Assembly (NCBI RefSeq): GCF_013409865.1
Contig: NZ_JACCBM010000001.1
Location: 1,798,001-1,862,000, forward strand
Direction of reading: 5' to 3'
Origin: Herbiconiux flava
GTDB lineage: Bacteria > Actinomycetota > Actinomycetes > Actinomycetales > Microbacteriaceae
DNA length: 64,000 nucleotides
Position numbers and translations under genes: made by a program. The notes below the pieces were generated by a model. That model saw only the letters and a list, made by a program, of their open reading frames with translations, made no database searches and was not told the DNA's origin. Below, in pieces: positions 55,862-64,000 of the stretch. Every line of letters begins with the position of its first letter. Position 1 is the stretch's first letter.

Positions 55862-57553
55862 ATGAACGGCGTGCAGCTCCTCCTGGTGATCGTCGGCGCG
55901 ATCGCGGTGACCGGCATCGCCCAGCGGCGCGGCCTGCAGCCCGCCCTGGTGATCACCCTCGTGGGCTTCGCGGCCTCGTTCATCCCGGGCTTCACCGGGC
56001 TCGAGCTCGACTCCGAGATCATCCTCGGCATCGTGCTGCCCCCGCTGCTCTATTCGGCGGCGCTGAACTTCTCGTTCATCTCGTTCCTGAAGAACCTGCG
56101 GCCGATCGTCGGCCTCGGGGTCGGTCTCGTGGTGGTGACGGCACTCGTCGTCGGTGTCTTCGCGTCGTGGGTGGTGCCGGCGCTCACGCTGGGCACGGCC
56201 ATCGTGCTGGGCGCGATCGTGGCGCCTCCGGATGCGGTGACCGCCGTCGCGATCGGCACGAAGCTCGGCCTGCCGAAGCGGGTGATGTCGATCCTCACGG
56301 GCGAGAGCCTCGTCAACGACGCGGCCGCCCTGACGCTGTTCTCCATCGCCGTCTCGGCCGTGGTCGGCACGCACACGTTCATCGACAGCCCCGTGCTGCT
56401 GTTCCTCTACAGCGCGGGCGTCGGCATCGGGGTGGGGCTCGTGCTCGGGGGCGTCGCCACGGTCATCCGTCGCTTCCTGAACGACCCGCCGCTCGAGACG
56501 GTGCTCGGTCTCATCGTGCCGTTCGCCGCCTACCTGCTGGCCGAGCAGCTGGAGGCCTCCGGGGTGCTCGCGGTGGTGGCCGCGGGCTTCACCATCGGCG
56601 CCACCTCGCGCCGGGCGGGCTACGCCACGAGGCTGCAGGAGCGCGACGTCTGGTCGTCGATCGACGTGCTGCTCGAGGCCTTCGTGTTCGCCTACATGGG
56701 GCTGCAGCTGCGCTTCGTGATCCAGGACGTGCAGGAGGCGGGCGGCGCCGGCTCGCTCTGGCAGGTCTTCGGGGCGGCGCTGCTGGTGCTCCTCGTGGTG
56801 CTGGTGATCCGCCCGGTGTGGGTGTTCGCGTCGTTCGGCCGCAACGTCGTCACCGACCGGCTGATGCGGCGCAAGATGGCGAGCGACGAGCGGATGCGCG
56901 CGCGGATCGATCGGGAGAACGCTCTGCGGGCGGCCCGCGGCCGGAAGCCCCGGCAGTTCCCCGTCTTCCTGTCGTGGAAGGAGAGCGTGGTCGTGTCGTG
57001 GACCGGCATGCGCGGGGTGGTGACGCTCGCGGCCGCGGCCGGTGTGCCGCTGTCGCTCGCCGACGGCACGCCGTTCCCCGGGCGGCCCGAGATCCAGGCC
57101 ATCGCCTTCACCGTGGCGGTCGGCACGCTGCTCGTGCAGGGCCTGACGCTGCCCGCGCTCATCCGCTCGCTGAAGCTGAGCGACCCGGCGCAGGACGCGA
57201 TCGACGAGGAGCAGGCCGCCCACGCGCAGGCGGTGGCCCGCGACGCGTCGAGCGAGGTGTTCGCCGAGTTCGTGCGGAACCCGCCCGCGAGCGTGCCGCC
57301 CGAGATGGTGAAGGGCGTGGAGGAGCGGGTGGCGCAGCGCTCCGCGGCGGCCGAGCGCGAGGCCGATCCGGCGACGACGGAGTTCGGGCGCGAGATGGGG
57401 GCGCTGCAGCGGCGCGTCATCCGGGCGCAGCGGCTGGCGATCATCCGGGAGCGTGACCGCAACCTGCTCGACGACGAGGCGGCGCGGGAGTTCCTGGCGA
57501 AGCTCGACTACCAGGAGGCGGCGATCGAGTCGCGCCTCGGCGACCGCCTCTGA
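55862..57553 (+). CDS. Na+/H+ antiporter, CPA1 family (second copy)
   Basis: A 563-residue transporter with about 12 TM helices and a long charged tail. Core motifs are APPDAVTAVAIGTKLGLP (near 123) and GESLVNDAAALTLFS (near 148), and the substrate-helix region FVFAYMGLQLRFV is intact. A basic loop between TM segments (about 335-375) and a helical tail (EFVRNPPASVPPEMVKGVEERVAQRS) are extra to the core. It differs clearly from the copy at 36455, so the two are distant paralogues and not a recent duplication. Confidence 0.93.
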   Translation: MNGVQLLLVIVGAIAVTGIAQRRGLQPALVITLVGFAASFIPGFTGLELDSEIILGIVLPPLLYSAALNFSFISFLKNLRPIVGLGVGLVVVTALVVGVFASWVVPALTLGTAIVLGAIVAPPDAVTAVAIGTKLGLPKRVMSILTGESLVNDAAALTLFSIAVSAVVGTHTFIDSPVLLFLYSAGVGIGVGLVLGGVATVIRRFLNDPPLETVLGLIVPFAAYLLAEQLEASGVLAVVAAGFTIGATSRRAGYATRLQERDVWSSIDVLLEAFVFAYMGLQLRFVIQDVQEAGGAGSLWQVFGAALLVLLVVLVIRPVWVFASFGRNVVTDRLMRRKMASDERMRARIDRENALRAARGRKPRQFPVFLSWKESVVVSWTGMRGVVTLAAAAGVPLSLADGTPFPGRPEIQAIAFTVAVGTLLVQGLTLPALIRSLKLSDPAQDAIDEEQAAHAQAVARDASSEVFAEFVRNPPASVPPEMVKGVEERVAQRSAAAEREADPATTEFGREMGALQRRVIRAQRLAIIRERDRNLLDDEAAREFLAKLDYQEAAIESRLGDRL

Positions 57554-57613
57554 GAGCGCCTCCGTCGCCCGGGTCGATCTGGTCGCTCCGGCCGGGTTGG
57601 TAGTGTCCTCGGC

Positions 57614-58141
57614 ATGAGCGGACTGATCATCAGCGTGGGTGGGAAGACACCGGTCGTCGACGCGGAGGCGTGGATCGCGCCGACCGCGACGGTGATCGGG
57701 GAGGTGCGGCTGGCCGAGGGGTCGAGCGTGTTCTACGGGGCGGTGCTGCGGGCCGACGGCGACCGGATCGAGCTCGGGCCCGGGTCGAACCTGCAGGACA
57801 ACGTGGTGGTGCACGTCGACCCCGGGCATCCGGCTCTGATCGGATCGGGCGTGAGCGTCGGCCACAACGCGGTGCTGCACGGCTGCACCATCGAGGACGA
57901 CAGCCTGATCGGCATGAACGCGACCGTGCTGAACGGGGCCGTGATCGGCACCGGATCGCTCGTGGCCGCGGGGGCCGTGGTGCTGGAGGGCACCGTCGTG
58001 CCGCCCGGATCGCTCGTCGCCGGGGTGCCCGGGAAGGTGCGGCGGTCGCTGACCGAGAAGGAGCGGGCGGGCATCCGTCGTAATGCGGCGACTTATCTCG
58101 AGCACGTGGAGGCCCACCGGGGCGGCACCGTCGGAGGCTGA
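57614..58141 (+). CDS. Gamma-carbonic anhydrase family protein (left-handed beta-helix)
   Basis: A 175-residue hexapeptide-repeat protein: GEVRLAEGSSVFYGAVLRADGDRIELGPGSNLQDNVVVHVDPGHPALIGSGVSVGHNAVLHGCTI is read as short blocks of the (L/I)-G-x4 type. Metal-site His are in NVVVHVDPGH and GHNAVLHGC, the usual three-His gamma-CA geometry. Whether it hydrates CO2 or is a structural/other carbonic-anhydrase homologue cannot be decided. It begins a three-gene unit with ATP-grasp and flavin monooxygenase genes. Confidence 0.9.
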   Translation: MSGLIISVGGKTPVVDAEAWIAPTATVIGEVRLAEGSSVFYGAVLRADGDRIELGPGSNLQDNVVVHVDPGHPALIGSGVSVGHNAVLHGCTIEDDSLIGMNATVLNGAVIGTGSLVAAGAVVLEGTVVPPGSLVAGVPGKVRRSLTEKERAGIRRNAATYLEHVEAHRGGTVGG

Positions 58142-58156
58142 ATCTAGAGTGGAGGC

Positions 58157-59128
58157 ATGTCCTCTCCGCGTGTGTACGTCATCCACGAGAACCCCGAGTG
58201 GTTGCCGCCGCTCGCCGCCGCCTTCGAGGCGGAGGGGGTGCCGCTCGAGGAGATCCTGCTGACGGAGGAGTCGCCGTTCGGCGGCATCGACCTCGCCTCG
58301 CCCCCGCCGCCCGGGGTCTACTGGTCGCGCATGAGCGCCTCGGCGCACACCCGCGGCAACACGCACGCCAAGGAGTACACCCGCGCGGTGCTCGCCTGGC
58401 TGCAGGCCGGGGGAGCCCGGGTCGTGAACGGCAACCCGGGGGCCTCGTCGGCGTCCGGGCTGCCCGTGATCGACCTCGAGGTGAGCAAGATCGCGCAGCA
58501 CCTGCTGCTCTCGCAGGCCGGCTTCGACGTGCCCCGCACGGTGGCGGTGTTCGGCCGCACCGGGCTGCCGGCTGCGGCGCGGCAGTTCGGGCTGCCCTTC
58601 ATCTCCAAGCACAACCAAGGCGGCAAGGGCCTCGGCGTGCGGCGCTTCGACAGCTACGAGGAGTTCGACGCCTACGTCGACGGCCCCGAGTTCGAGGAGC
58701 CGATCGACGGCATCACGCTGCTGCAGGAGTACCTCGTGGCGGCGGCGCCGTTCATCACGCGCGCCGAGTTCGTGGGCGGGCGCTTCGTCTACGCCGTGCG
58801 GGTCGACACCTCGGCCGGCAGCTTCGAGCTGTGCCCGGCCGACGCCTGCGCGGTGCCCGGGGCGGCGCCGCTGTTCTCGGTGCGGGAGGGGTTCGAGAGC
58901 GACCCGCTGGTCTCGCGGTACGAGGCGTTCCTGGCAGCCAACGGCATCGAGATCGCCGGTGTGGAGTTCATGGAGACGCTCGACGGGCGGCGCGTGACCT
59001 ACGACATCAACACGAACACCAACTACAACCCTGACGTCGAGGCGTCGAGCCCGGTGTCGGGGCCGCGGCGGATCGCGCAGTTCCTGGGTGGGCTGCTGGT
59101 CTCGGAGCACGCCGGGGTGAACGCCTGA
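58157..59128 (+). CDS. ATP-grasp family ligase
   Basis: A 323-residue ATP-grasp enzyme, which joins a carboxylate to an amine or thiol through an acyl phosphate. The ATP-binding Lys-rich loop FISKHNQGGKGLGVRRFDS (near 153-171) and the acidic/metal end GVEFMETLDGRRVTYDINTNTNYN (near 275-298) are intact. The N-terminal domain is about 100 residues. It is related to the RimK/glutamate-ligase style but with no clear subfamily. The stop TGA and the next ATG share one base (TGATGG), so it is coupled to the flavin gene. Product unknown. Confidence 0.87.
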   Translation: MSSPRVYVIHENPEWLPPLAAAFEAEGVPLEEILLTEESPFGGIDLASPPPPGVYWSRMSASAHTRGNTHAKEYTRAVLAWLQAGGARVVNGNPGASSASGLPVIDLEVSKIAQHLLLSQAGFDVPRTVAVFGRTGLPAAARQFGLPFISKHNQGGKGLGVRRFDSYEEFDAYVDGPEFEEPIDGITLLQEYLVAAAPFITRAEFVGGRFVYAVRVDTSAGSFELCPADACAVPGAAPLFSVREGFESDPLVSRYEAFLAANGIEIAGVEFMETLDGRRVTYDINTNTNYNPDVEASSPVSGPRRIAQFLGGLLVSEHAGVNA

Positions 59129-60174
59129 TGGCCGGCATGCGGTTCGGGTACTGGACGCCGGTGTTCGGCGGCTGGCTGCGCAACGTCGACGACGAACAGA
59201 CGCCGTTCAGCTTCGAGCACGTGAAGCAGATCGCGCAGACGGCCGAGCGCATCGGCTTCGACCTGACGTTGATCGCCGAGCTCAACCTCAACGACATCAA
59301 GGGGCAGGAGGGCCCGAGCTTCGACGCGTGGGAGCTCGCGGCGGCCATCGCGGCCGTCACCTCGACGCAGGAGATCATGACGGCGGTGCGGCCCGGCTAC
59401 CACCTGCCGGCCGTGGCGGCCAAGCGCGCGGCGACCATCGACGAGATCTCGGGCGGGCGCTTCTCGCTCAACGTCGTGTCGGCGTGGTGGGCCGAGGAGG
59501 CGCGGCAGTACGGCGGCATCTTCTCGGAGCACGACGACCGGTACAAGCGGAGCCTCGAGTTCGTCTCCATCCTGAAGGGGCTGTGGGCCGAGACGCCGTT
59601 CAGCTTCGACGGGGAGTACTACTCGCTGTCCGGAACGTACCTCTCGCCGAAGCCGCGCCGGGCGCCGATCGTGTACGCCGGTGGGGAGAGCGAGGGCGGC
59701 AAGCAGGCCATCTCGCGCTTCGCCGACGCCTACGTCACGCACGGCGGCACCCCCGAGGAGCTGCGGGCGAAGGTCGCCGATCTCACCGCGCGTCGGGCTG
59801 CGGTGACGGAGGTGCCGTTCCAGTCGTTCGGCATGGCGGCCTACGCCATCGTGCGCGACACCGAGGAGGAGGCGCAGGCCGAGCTCGAGCGCATCACCGA
59901 CGTGCGCGGGGGAGCGGCGTACGAGTCGTACCAGGACTTCGTCTCGAAGTCGCAGCTCGACACGAAGGTCGACCTGCGCGACTACTCGGTGTCGAACCGT
60001 GGGCTGCGGCCCGATCTCGTCGGCACGCCCGATCAGGTGGCGCGGCGGGTGCGGGAGTTCTCCGACGCCGGGGTCGACCTCCTGCTGCTGCAGTTCTCGC
60101 CGCACCTGCGGGAGATGGAGCGGTTCGGGGAGCAGGTGATCCCGCGGGTGCGGGAGCTGGAGGCGCGGGGGTAG
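59128..60174 (+). CDS. LLM-class flavin-dependent monooxygenase (alkanesulfonate/dimethylsulfone type)
   Basis: A 348-residue TIM-barrel luciferase-like enzyme. The N-terminal MRFGYWTPVFGGWLRNVDDE is characteristic of the SsuD/SfnG branch, which uses reduced FMN to break C-S bonds. Further blocks are AERIGFDLTLIAEL, TIDEISGGRFSLNVVSAWW and DRYKRSLEFVSILKGLW. ATG 59128 overlaps the ATP-grasp stop by one base. The FMN reductase partner is not in the window. It ends before a strong terminator at 60202. Confidence 0.93.
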   Translation: MAGMRFGYWTPVFGGWLRNVDDEQTPFSFEHVKQIAQTAERIGFDLTLIAELNLNDIKGQEGPSFDAWELAAAIAAVTSTQEIMTAVRPGYHLPAVAAKRAATIDEISGGRFSLNVVSAWWAEEARQYGGIFSEHDDRYKRSLEFVSILKGLWAETPFSFDGEYYSLSGTYLSPKPRRAPIVYAGGESEGGKQAISRFADAYVTHGGTPEELRAKVADLTARRAAVTEVPFQSFGMAAYAIVRDTEEEAQAELERITDVRGGAAYESYQDFVSKSQLDTKVDLRDYSVSNRGLRPDLVGTPDQVARRVREFSDAGVDLLLLQFSPHLREMERFGEQVIPRVRELEARG

Positions 60175-60201
60175 CTGCGCCTTCCCGTTGTCGCGTTCGA
60201 G

Positions 60202-60230
60202 CGCCCGGTGCCTGATGGTGCCGGGCGTTT
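60202..60230 (+). terminator. Intrinsic terminator of the 57.6-60.2 kb operon
   Basis: An 11-pair stem CGCCCGGTGCC / GGTGCCGGGCG, two of its pairs G-T, with the tetraloop TGAT, followed by TTT (60228-60230), 28 bases after the monooxygenase stop. Stem strength and position fit an intrinsic terminator with a short T tract. Confidence 0.75.
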
Positions 60231-60265
60231 CTGCGTGTGGGACGGCTGGGGGCGGGGACGGCAAA

Positions 60266-60295
60266 GGGGGCGGTGACCGAATGGTCACCGCCCCC
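60266..60295 (-). terminator. Intrinsic terminator of the S1 protease gene
   Basis: A perfect 13-pair stem GGGGGCGGTGACC / GGTCACCGCCCCC with the 4-base loop GAAT. Read on the minus strand it lies 20 bases after the protease stop (60315) and is followed by TTT. Together with the previous site it separates two convergent operons. Confidence 0.85.
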
Positions 60296-60314
60296 TCAGG
60301 CGTTCAGCGGGGAG

Positions 60315-62336
60315 TTACTCCGCGCGTCGTGCCGCGTTGGTGCGACGGGCGACCAGCAGCAGGCCACCGGCGGCCAGCAGCAGCGCGATGCCGCCACCGG
60401 CGAGCGGGGCGATCGGTGCGCCGGTGTTGGCGAGCGATCCGTTGCCACCGTTGCCGGCCGGAGCCGGAGCGGGGGTCGGGGTCGTGCCGCCGTTGTCCAC
60501 CTTGGTCACCGTGATGGTCGACGTGGCGACCGCGCTGGTGGCGCCGTCGATCGTCTGCGTGGCGGTGATGGTGACGGTGCCGGCGTCGAGCTGCTTCGAC
60601 AGCGCGATCTCCCACGTGCCGTTCTTCACCGTGGCGGTGCCGGCCGGGTTGCCGTTCACCTGGAGGGTGACGGTGGCGCCGTCGATGCCGGTGCCGCTGA
60701 CCGAGGTCGGGCCGGAGCCGAGGTCGTAGCCGAGGCCCGACTTCGGGTCGGTGATCGCCGGGGCGACCGGGACGACCTTGAAGGAGACGGTCACCGGAGC
60801 CGACGAGGAGGCGTTCTCGCGGGTCTGCACGGCGGTGACGCTGTACGAGCCGTAGTCGAGGTCGACATCGGCCGACCAGGTGCCGTTCTGAGCGACCGTG
60901 AGGGTCTTCTCGACGTCACCCGACAGGGTCAGGGTCGCGCCGGGCTCACCGGTGCCCGAGATGACGGGAACCGAGGTCTCGACGACCTGGCCGTCGAAGG
61001 GCGAGCTGATGACAGCCGGCTCCAGCGGGGCCGGGACGACCTCGACCGAGAACGAGCTGCTCGCGGACTTGTCGAAGCCGCGCTCGGCGCGCACCGTGTA
61101 GTCGTAGTCACCAGGGGTGCCCGGTGCGGGGAACGACCACGTGCCGTCGGTGACCTCGACCTCGAAGGGCTCTCCCGAGCCCTGGGTCGCGACCACGGTC
61201 GAGCCGGCGGGAGCCGTGCCCGAGATCGCGCGACCGGTGTAGACCTGGCCGCCGTCGGCGGGGGAGGTCAGCGCCGGAGCGTCGAGGTGCAGAGCGACGG
61301 TGTAACCACCGGTCAGCGCGAGGCCGGCCTCGAGGTTGGCGCCCCAGACGAAGTCCTCGCCGCTCTGGAGCTTGCCACCGGCGGACAGGACGCCCACCGC
61401 GGTCTCGCCCTGGACGAGCGATCCGCCGGAGTCACCGGGGGCCGCGGTCATCAGGCTGCCGAAGCCGTAGACCTGGCGGGGGTTGTTGCCCTCCGCGTCG
61501 GTCACGGTCGCCCAGCCGTCGATGGCCTCGATGGTGCCGCTGGTCGAGCCGGTCGTGCGACCGCTCTTCGTGACGGGGCCGAGCTCGGCCTCGCCGACGG
61601 AGGAGACGTCGGTCGTCGATGCGGCGAGGTCCTCGCTCGATGCGGTCGACCAGTCGGTGACCTCGGGGAGGAGCTTCAGGTCGTCGTTGGTGACGTCGAT
61701 CACCGAGATGTCGACGCTCTCGACGTCGCCCTCGGCGCCCGGGCTGTTGTCCGTCCCGCCGAACTGCGAGAAGGCGAGCTCGCCGAGACCGGTGATGATC
61801 TGGACGTCGCTGTTGTCGGTGGCGCCGCCACCGGCCGGGTCACCGGTCGGCAGGGTGAGCTGGCTCACGTCGAGCGAGTTGTCGCCCGTGCAGTGTCCGG
61901 CCGAGATGACGGCGGGGTCACCCTCGGGCGACCAGCCGCTGAAGCCCACCGAGCAGAGCCCGCCGGACGTGGAGGAGGCGCTCTCGCCCGCGAAGTAGCC
62001 GGCGCCGCCGACGACCTCGTCGGTGTCGTAGGCCTGCAGCGGAGCGGTCAGCACGCGCACGGTGACGTTGCTGTTCGACTCGACGAGGAACCGGGCGTCC
62101 GGTGCGATCTGGTCGATCGACTCGGTCGTGTACACCACGGGGCCGTTGGCGCCCTTGGCGACGGCCTGGATTCCGTCATCGGCGAGCAGCGTCTGAGCGA
62201 AGGCGTCGAACGCCGCGCCCGACACGGGGGCTTCCCCACCCTCGGTCGCGAAGGCGACCTGCCCGAATGCGCCGCTCATGCCGGCGACGGCAACTGTTCC
62301 GACCGCGAGATACGCGAGTCTTCTCTTCATCGTCAT
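60315..62336 (-). CDS. Secreted, cell-wall-anchored S1-family serine protease
   Basis: A 673-residue protein. ATG 62336 follows GGGGAAG by 6 bases. A signal peptide (LAYLAVGTVAVAGMSGAFGQVAFA) precedes a prodomain of about 100 residues. The chymotrypsin-like core has His148 (ISAGHC), an Asp in DISVIDV (209 or 214) and Ser303 (APGDSGGS). Residues about 350-600 are three repeated bacterial Ig-like modules (each begins VISS/ITDP-like, with PVISGTGEPGATLTLSGDV). The C-terminus has LANTG (635-639), a hydrophobic helix and a basic tail, the LAxTG signal for a class E sortase. It is not followed by a sortase gene here. Confidence 0.92.
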   Translation of the reverse strand: MTMKRRLAYLAVGTVAVAGMSGAFGQVAFATEGGEAPVSGAAFDAFAQTLLADDGIQAVAKGANGPVVYTTESIDQIAPDARFLVESNSNVTVRVLTAPLQAYDTDEVVGGAGYFAGESASSTSGGLCSVGFSGWSPEGDPAVISAGHCTGDNSLDVSQLTLPTGDPAGGGATDNSDVQIITGLGELAFSQFGGTDNSPGAEGDVESVDISVIDVTNDDLKLLPEVTDWSTASSEDLAASTTDVSSVGEAELGPVTKSGRTTGSTSGTIEAIDGWATVTDAEGNNPRQVYGFGSLMTAAPGDSGGSLVQGETAVGVLSAGGKLQSGEDFVWGANLEAGLALTGGYTVALHLDAPALTSPADGGQVYTGRAISGTAPAGSTVVATQGSGEPFEVEVTDGTWSFPAPGTPGDYDYTVRAERGFDKSASSSFSVEVVPAPLEPAVISSPFDGQVVETSVPVISGTGEPGATLTLSGDVEKTLTVAQNGTWSADVDLDYGSYSVTAVQTRENASSSAPVTVSFKVVPVAPAITDPKSGLGYDLGSGPTSVSGTGIDGATVTLQVNGNPAGTATVKNGTWEIALSKQLDAGTVTITATQTIDGATSAVATSTITVTKVDNGGTTPTPAPAPAGNGGNGSLANTGAPIAPLAGGGIALLLAAGGLLLVARRTNAARRAE

Positions 62337-62365
62337 CTATGACTTCCCCTGGTTCCGTGTACAGA

Positions 62366-62413
62366 CAGGGGGCATAGAACTAGCCCATACATGCGTCATG
62401 GAACGGCCCCCTG
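62366..62413. promoter_or_regulatory. Inverted repeat upstream of the S1 protease
   Basis: CAGGGGGC and GCCCCCTG, 8 of 8 complementary bases, with a 32-base loop, lie 30-77 bases upstream of the protease start. It could be a 5' leader structure or an operator pair. It is placed between the protease and the divergent META lipoprotein. Confidence 0.4.
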
Positions 62414-62512
62414 CCCTCCACCATAGTCAACATCTGTCGGCAGATACAGAGAAAGGTCGCAGAAAGAACCCGGCTTCTTGCCCCGGCGCACCGGAGATGG
62501 TCGTATGGGGCC

Positions 62513-62929
62513 ATGACTGCTCGCTCCTTCGTCACCGCCGTGGTGCTCCTCGTCGCCGCCTCCGCACTCTCGGGCTGCGCGTCGTCGCAGAACGCCTCCG
62601 GCGACGATTCCGGTGACGCGCAGAGCTCGCCCTCGGCGATGTCCCCGGCCGATCTCGAGGGGGAGTGGCGTGCCGAGGCGCCCGACGAGGCGCGGCTGAG
62701 CTTCGACGCCGACGGAGCCGTGCGGGGGACCGACGGCTGCAACGGGGTGAGCGGCACCACGACCGTGTCGGGCGACGAGGTCACGTTCGATCTCGACCTG
62801 TCCACGCTGCGGGCGTGCGTGGGAGTGACGACCTCCTTCTCGCAGTTGGGGTCGGCCGTCGTGGAGGGCGACGTGATGATGACGCGCACGGTCGACGGCA
62901 CCGAGATCGTGCAGCTGCGACGCCAGTAG
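62513..62929 (+). CDS. META-domain lipoprotein
   Basis: A 138-residue lipoprotein. The signal peptide ends in the lipobox LSGC (residues 19-22), so Cys22 is lipidated. After a Ser/Asp-rich spacer, the META/HslJ-like beta barrel starts at LEGEWRAEAPDEARLSF and runs through TDGCNGVSGTTTV (the typical conserved GCN block) and TLRACVGVTTSFSQLGS. HslJ-like proteins are linked to stress and drug tolerance. It is divergent from the protease. Confidence 0.9.
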   Translation: MTARSFVTAVVLLVAASALSGCASSQNASGDDSGDAQSSPSAMSPADLEGEWRAEAPDEARLSFDADGAVRGTDGCNGVSGTTTVSGDEVTFDLDLSTLRACVGVTTSFSQLGSAVVEGDVMMTRTVDGTEIVQLRRQ

Positions 62930-63002
62930 CTGTCGCCTCCGGCGCTTCGCTCGCCTCCCTCTCGCTGATGGGGCTGTCAGGGGTCGGCGGTAGCGTGGAG
63001 GC

Positions 63003-64000
63003 ATGTCCGTGAACCTGCCCGCCGGTGCTGTCGGCGACGTCGCCGCCGAGTCCGTCGTCGACGATGTGCTGCTCGCGCGCATCCGCTCGAGGGCCGCGGT
63101 CCACGACCGCGAGAACACGTTCCCGCACGACGATCTGCACGAGCTCCGCGAGGCCGGCTACCTGCGGATGTTCGCGCCGCTCGACCGGGGCGGGCTGGGG
63201 TTCGGGCTCGAGCGCGTCGCCCGGGAGCAGACCCGGCTCGCCACGGCGGCGCCGGCCACCGCGCTCGCTCTGAACATGCACCTCGTCTGGACGGGCACGG
63301 CCAAGGTGCTGCTCGACCGCGGCGACGACTCGCTGGCCTGGGTGCTCGACGACGCGGTCGCCGGCGAGGTCTTCGCGTTCGGCAACAGCGAGGCGGGCAA
63401 CGACCTCGTGCTCTTCGGGTCCCGCACGGTCGCGACGCCGCAGCCCGACGGTGGCTACCACTTCACAGGCACGAAGATCTTCACCTCGCTCTCCCCGGTC
63501 TGGACACGGCTCGGCGTCTTCGGCCGCGACGACACCGACCCCGAGGCGCCGCTGCTCGTGCACGCCTTCCTCGAGCGGCAGCCGGGGGTCGAGACGCTGT
63601 CCGACTGGGACACGCTGGCCATGCGCGCCAGCCAGTCCAACACCACGATCCTCACCGAGGCCGTCGCGCCGGCCTCCCGGGTGTTCCGGCGGCTGCCCGC
63701 GGGCCCGAGCGCCGATCCGCTGATCTTCGGCATCTTCGCCAACTTCGAGGTGCTCGTCGCCGCCGTCTACACCGGGCTCAGCCAGCGGGCGCTCGAGCTC
63801 GCCGTCGAGGCCGCGCACCGCCGCACGTCGCTCAAGGCGAACGGGCGGCCCTACGCGCACGATCCCGACATCCGCTGGCGCATCGCCTCGGCGGGCATCC
63901 AGCACGACGGCATCCCCCCGCAGATCGCGGCGCTCGCCCGGGCGGTCGACGCACTCGAGAACCGCGGTGCGGCGTGGTTCCCGGCGCTCGTCGGCCTCAA
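63003..64000 (+). CDS. Acyl-CoA dehydrogenase, 3' end outside window
   Basis: The frame is open from ATG 63003 to the window end, at least 332 codons. The all-helical N-terminal domain (LLARIRSRAAVHDRENTFPHDDLHELREAGYLRMF) leads to FGNSEAGNDLVLFGS and the FAD/substrate beta domain GGYHFTGTKIFTSLSPVWTRLGVFGRD, then the C-terminal helices (FEVLVAAVYTGLSQRALELAVEAA). The catalytic Glu would be near the missing end. It is a FAD enzyme oxidising acyl-CoA or a similar carboxylic thioester. With fadD at 50.6 kb and the glyoxylate shunt it supports fatty acid use. Confidence 0.9.
   Translation, partial: MSVNLPAGAVGDVAAESVVDDVLLARIRSRAAVHDRENTFPHDDLHELREAGYLRMFAPLDRGGLGFGLERVAREQTRLATAAPATALALNMHLVWTGTAKVLLDRGDDSLAWVLDDAVAGEVFAFGNSEAGNDLVLFGSRTVATPQPDGGYHFTGTKIFTSLSPVWTRLGVFGRDDTDPEAPLLVHAFLERQPGVETLSDWDTLAMRASQSNTTILTEAVAPASRVFRRLPAGPSADPLIFGIFANFEVLVAAVYTGLSQRALELAVEAAHRRTSLKANGRPYAHDPDIRWRIASAGIQHDGIPPQIAALARAVDALENRGAAWFPALVGL

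Noticed and set aside
55730..59110. Very long minus-strand open frame (more than 1100 codons)
   Set aside because: It is opposite three well-supported plus-strand genes and exists only because G/C-rich third positions keep antisense frames open. Its translation is low complexity, rich in Arg/His/Pro.

Overview
The window is chromosomal DNA of a high-GC Gram-positive actinobacterium, most likely a member of the Microbacteriaceae. The support is the very high G+C at third codon positions, F420-type enzymes, a mycothiol-transferase-like DinB protein, actinobacterial WXG-free secreted proteins with CWB2 repeats, a LAxTG-type sortase E substrate, and a marked preference for the hexamer GGATGC/GCATCC inside genes. 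No rRNA, tRNA, insertion sequence, integrase or CRISPR array was seen. Genes are dense: 61 whole genes and two genes cut by the window ends, with only one gene-free stretch just over 300 bases.

Layout. 1-10.7 kb: a PucR-like regulator (cut by the left end) stands divergent to a tightly packed stress operon, dnaK-grpE-cbpA(dnaJ)-cbpM-clpB-thioredoxin-UBP zinc finger-(cNMP/thioredoxin/TrxR-like fusion), followed by an F420-type NADP reductase. Successive genes overlap by 1-10 bases or are a few bases apart. 10.8-21.5 kb: small redox and efflux modules with local regulators (DinB, TetR/aldo-keto reductase, Bcr/CflA efflux with an MmyB-like regulator, a five-gene oxidoreductase operon, SDR/MarR, hydrolase-cupin). 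21.6-31.2 kb: small accessory genes, including two two-gene toxin-antitoxin-like units (HTH plus DUF6036 nucleotidyltransferase; HTH-MNT plus HepT), a winged-helix/membrane pair, a YbaK protein, a lipid- or membrane-anchored protein with five perfect VHTDA repeats, a LysR/EamA pair, and a Lys/Ala-rich repeat protein.

31.3-42.3 kb: core carbon metabolism and signalling. A RamB-like regulator is divergent to isocitrate lyase and malate synthase (glyoxylate shunt), followed by a CPA1 antiporter, a HAD phosphatase, a membrane EAL phosphodiesterase and a carboxylesterase. 42.3-50.6 kb: a large methyltransferase, then two paralogous secreted CWB2 proteins flanking a FAD monooxygenase on the other strand, then a glycine-rich protein. 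50.6-64 kb: acyl-CoA synthetase, ferritin-like protein, DUF2975/HTH pair, LtrA, DUF3592, a second CPA1 antiporter, a gamma-carbonic anhydrase/ATP-grasp/flavin monooxygenase operon, a cell-wall-anchored S1 protease with its own terminator, a META lipoprotein and an acyl-CoA dehydrogenase cut by the right end.

The most interesting unit is the 1.4-10.7 kb operon. It links a complete disaggregation machine (DnaK, GrpE, CbpA, CbpM, ClpB) to redox proteins (zinc-ribbon thioredoxin, a UBP-type zinc finger, and a three-domain oxidoreductase that has lost the thioredoxin-reductase CxxC). That suggests a chaperone system coupled to thiol or nucleotide sensing. All functional calls were made by reading the sequence; no database search was run.
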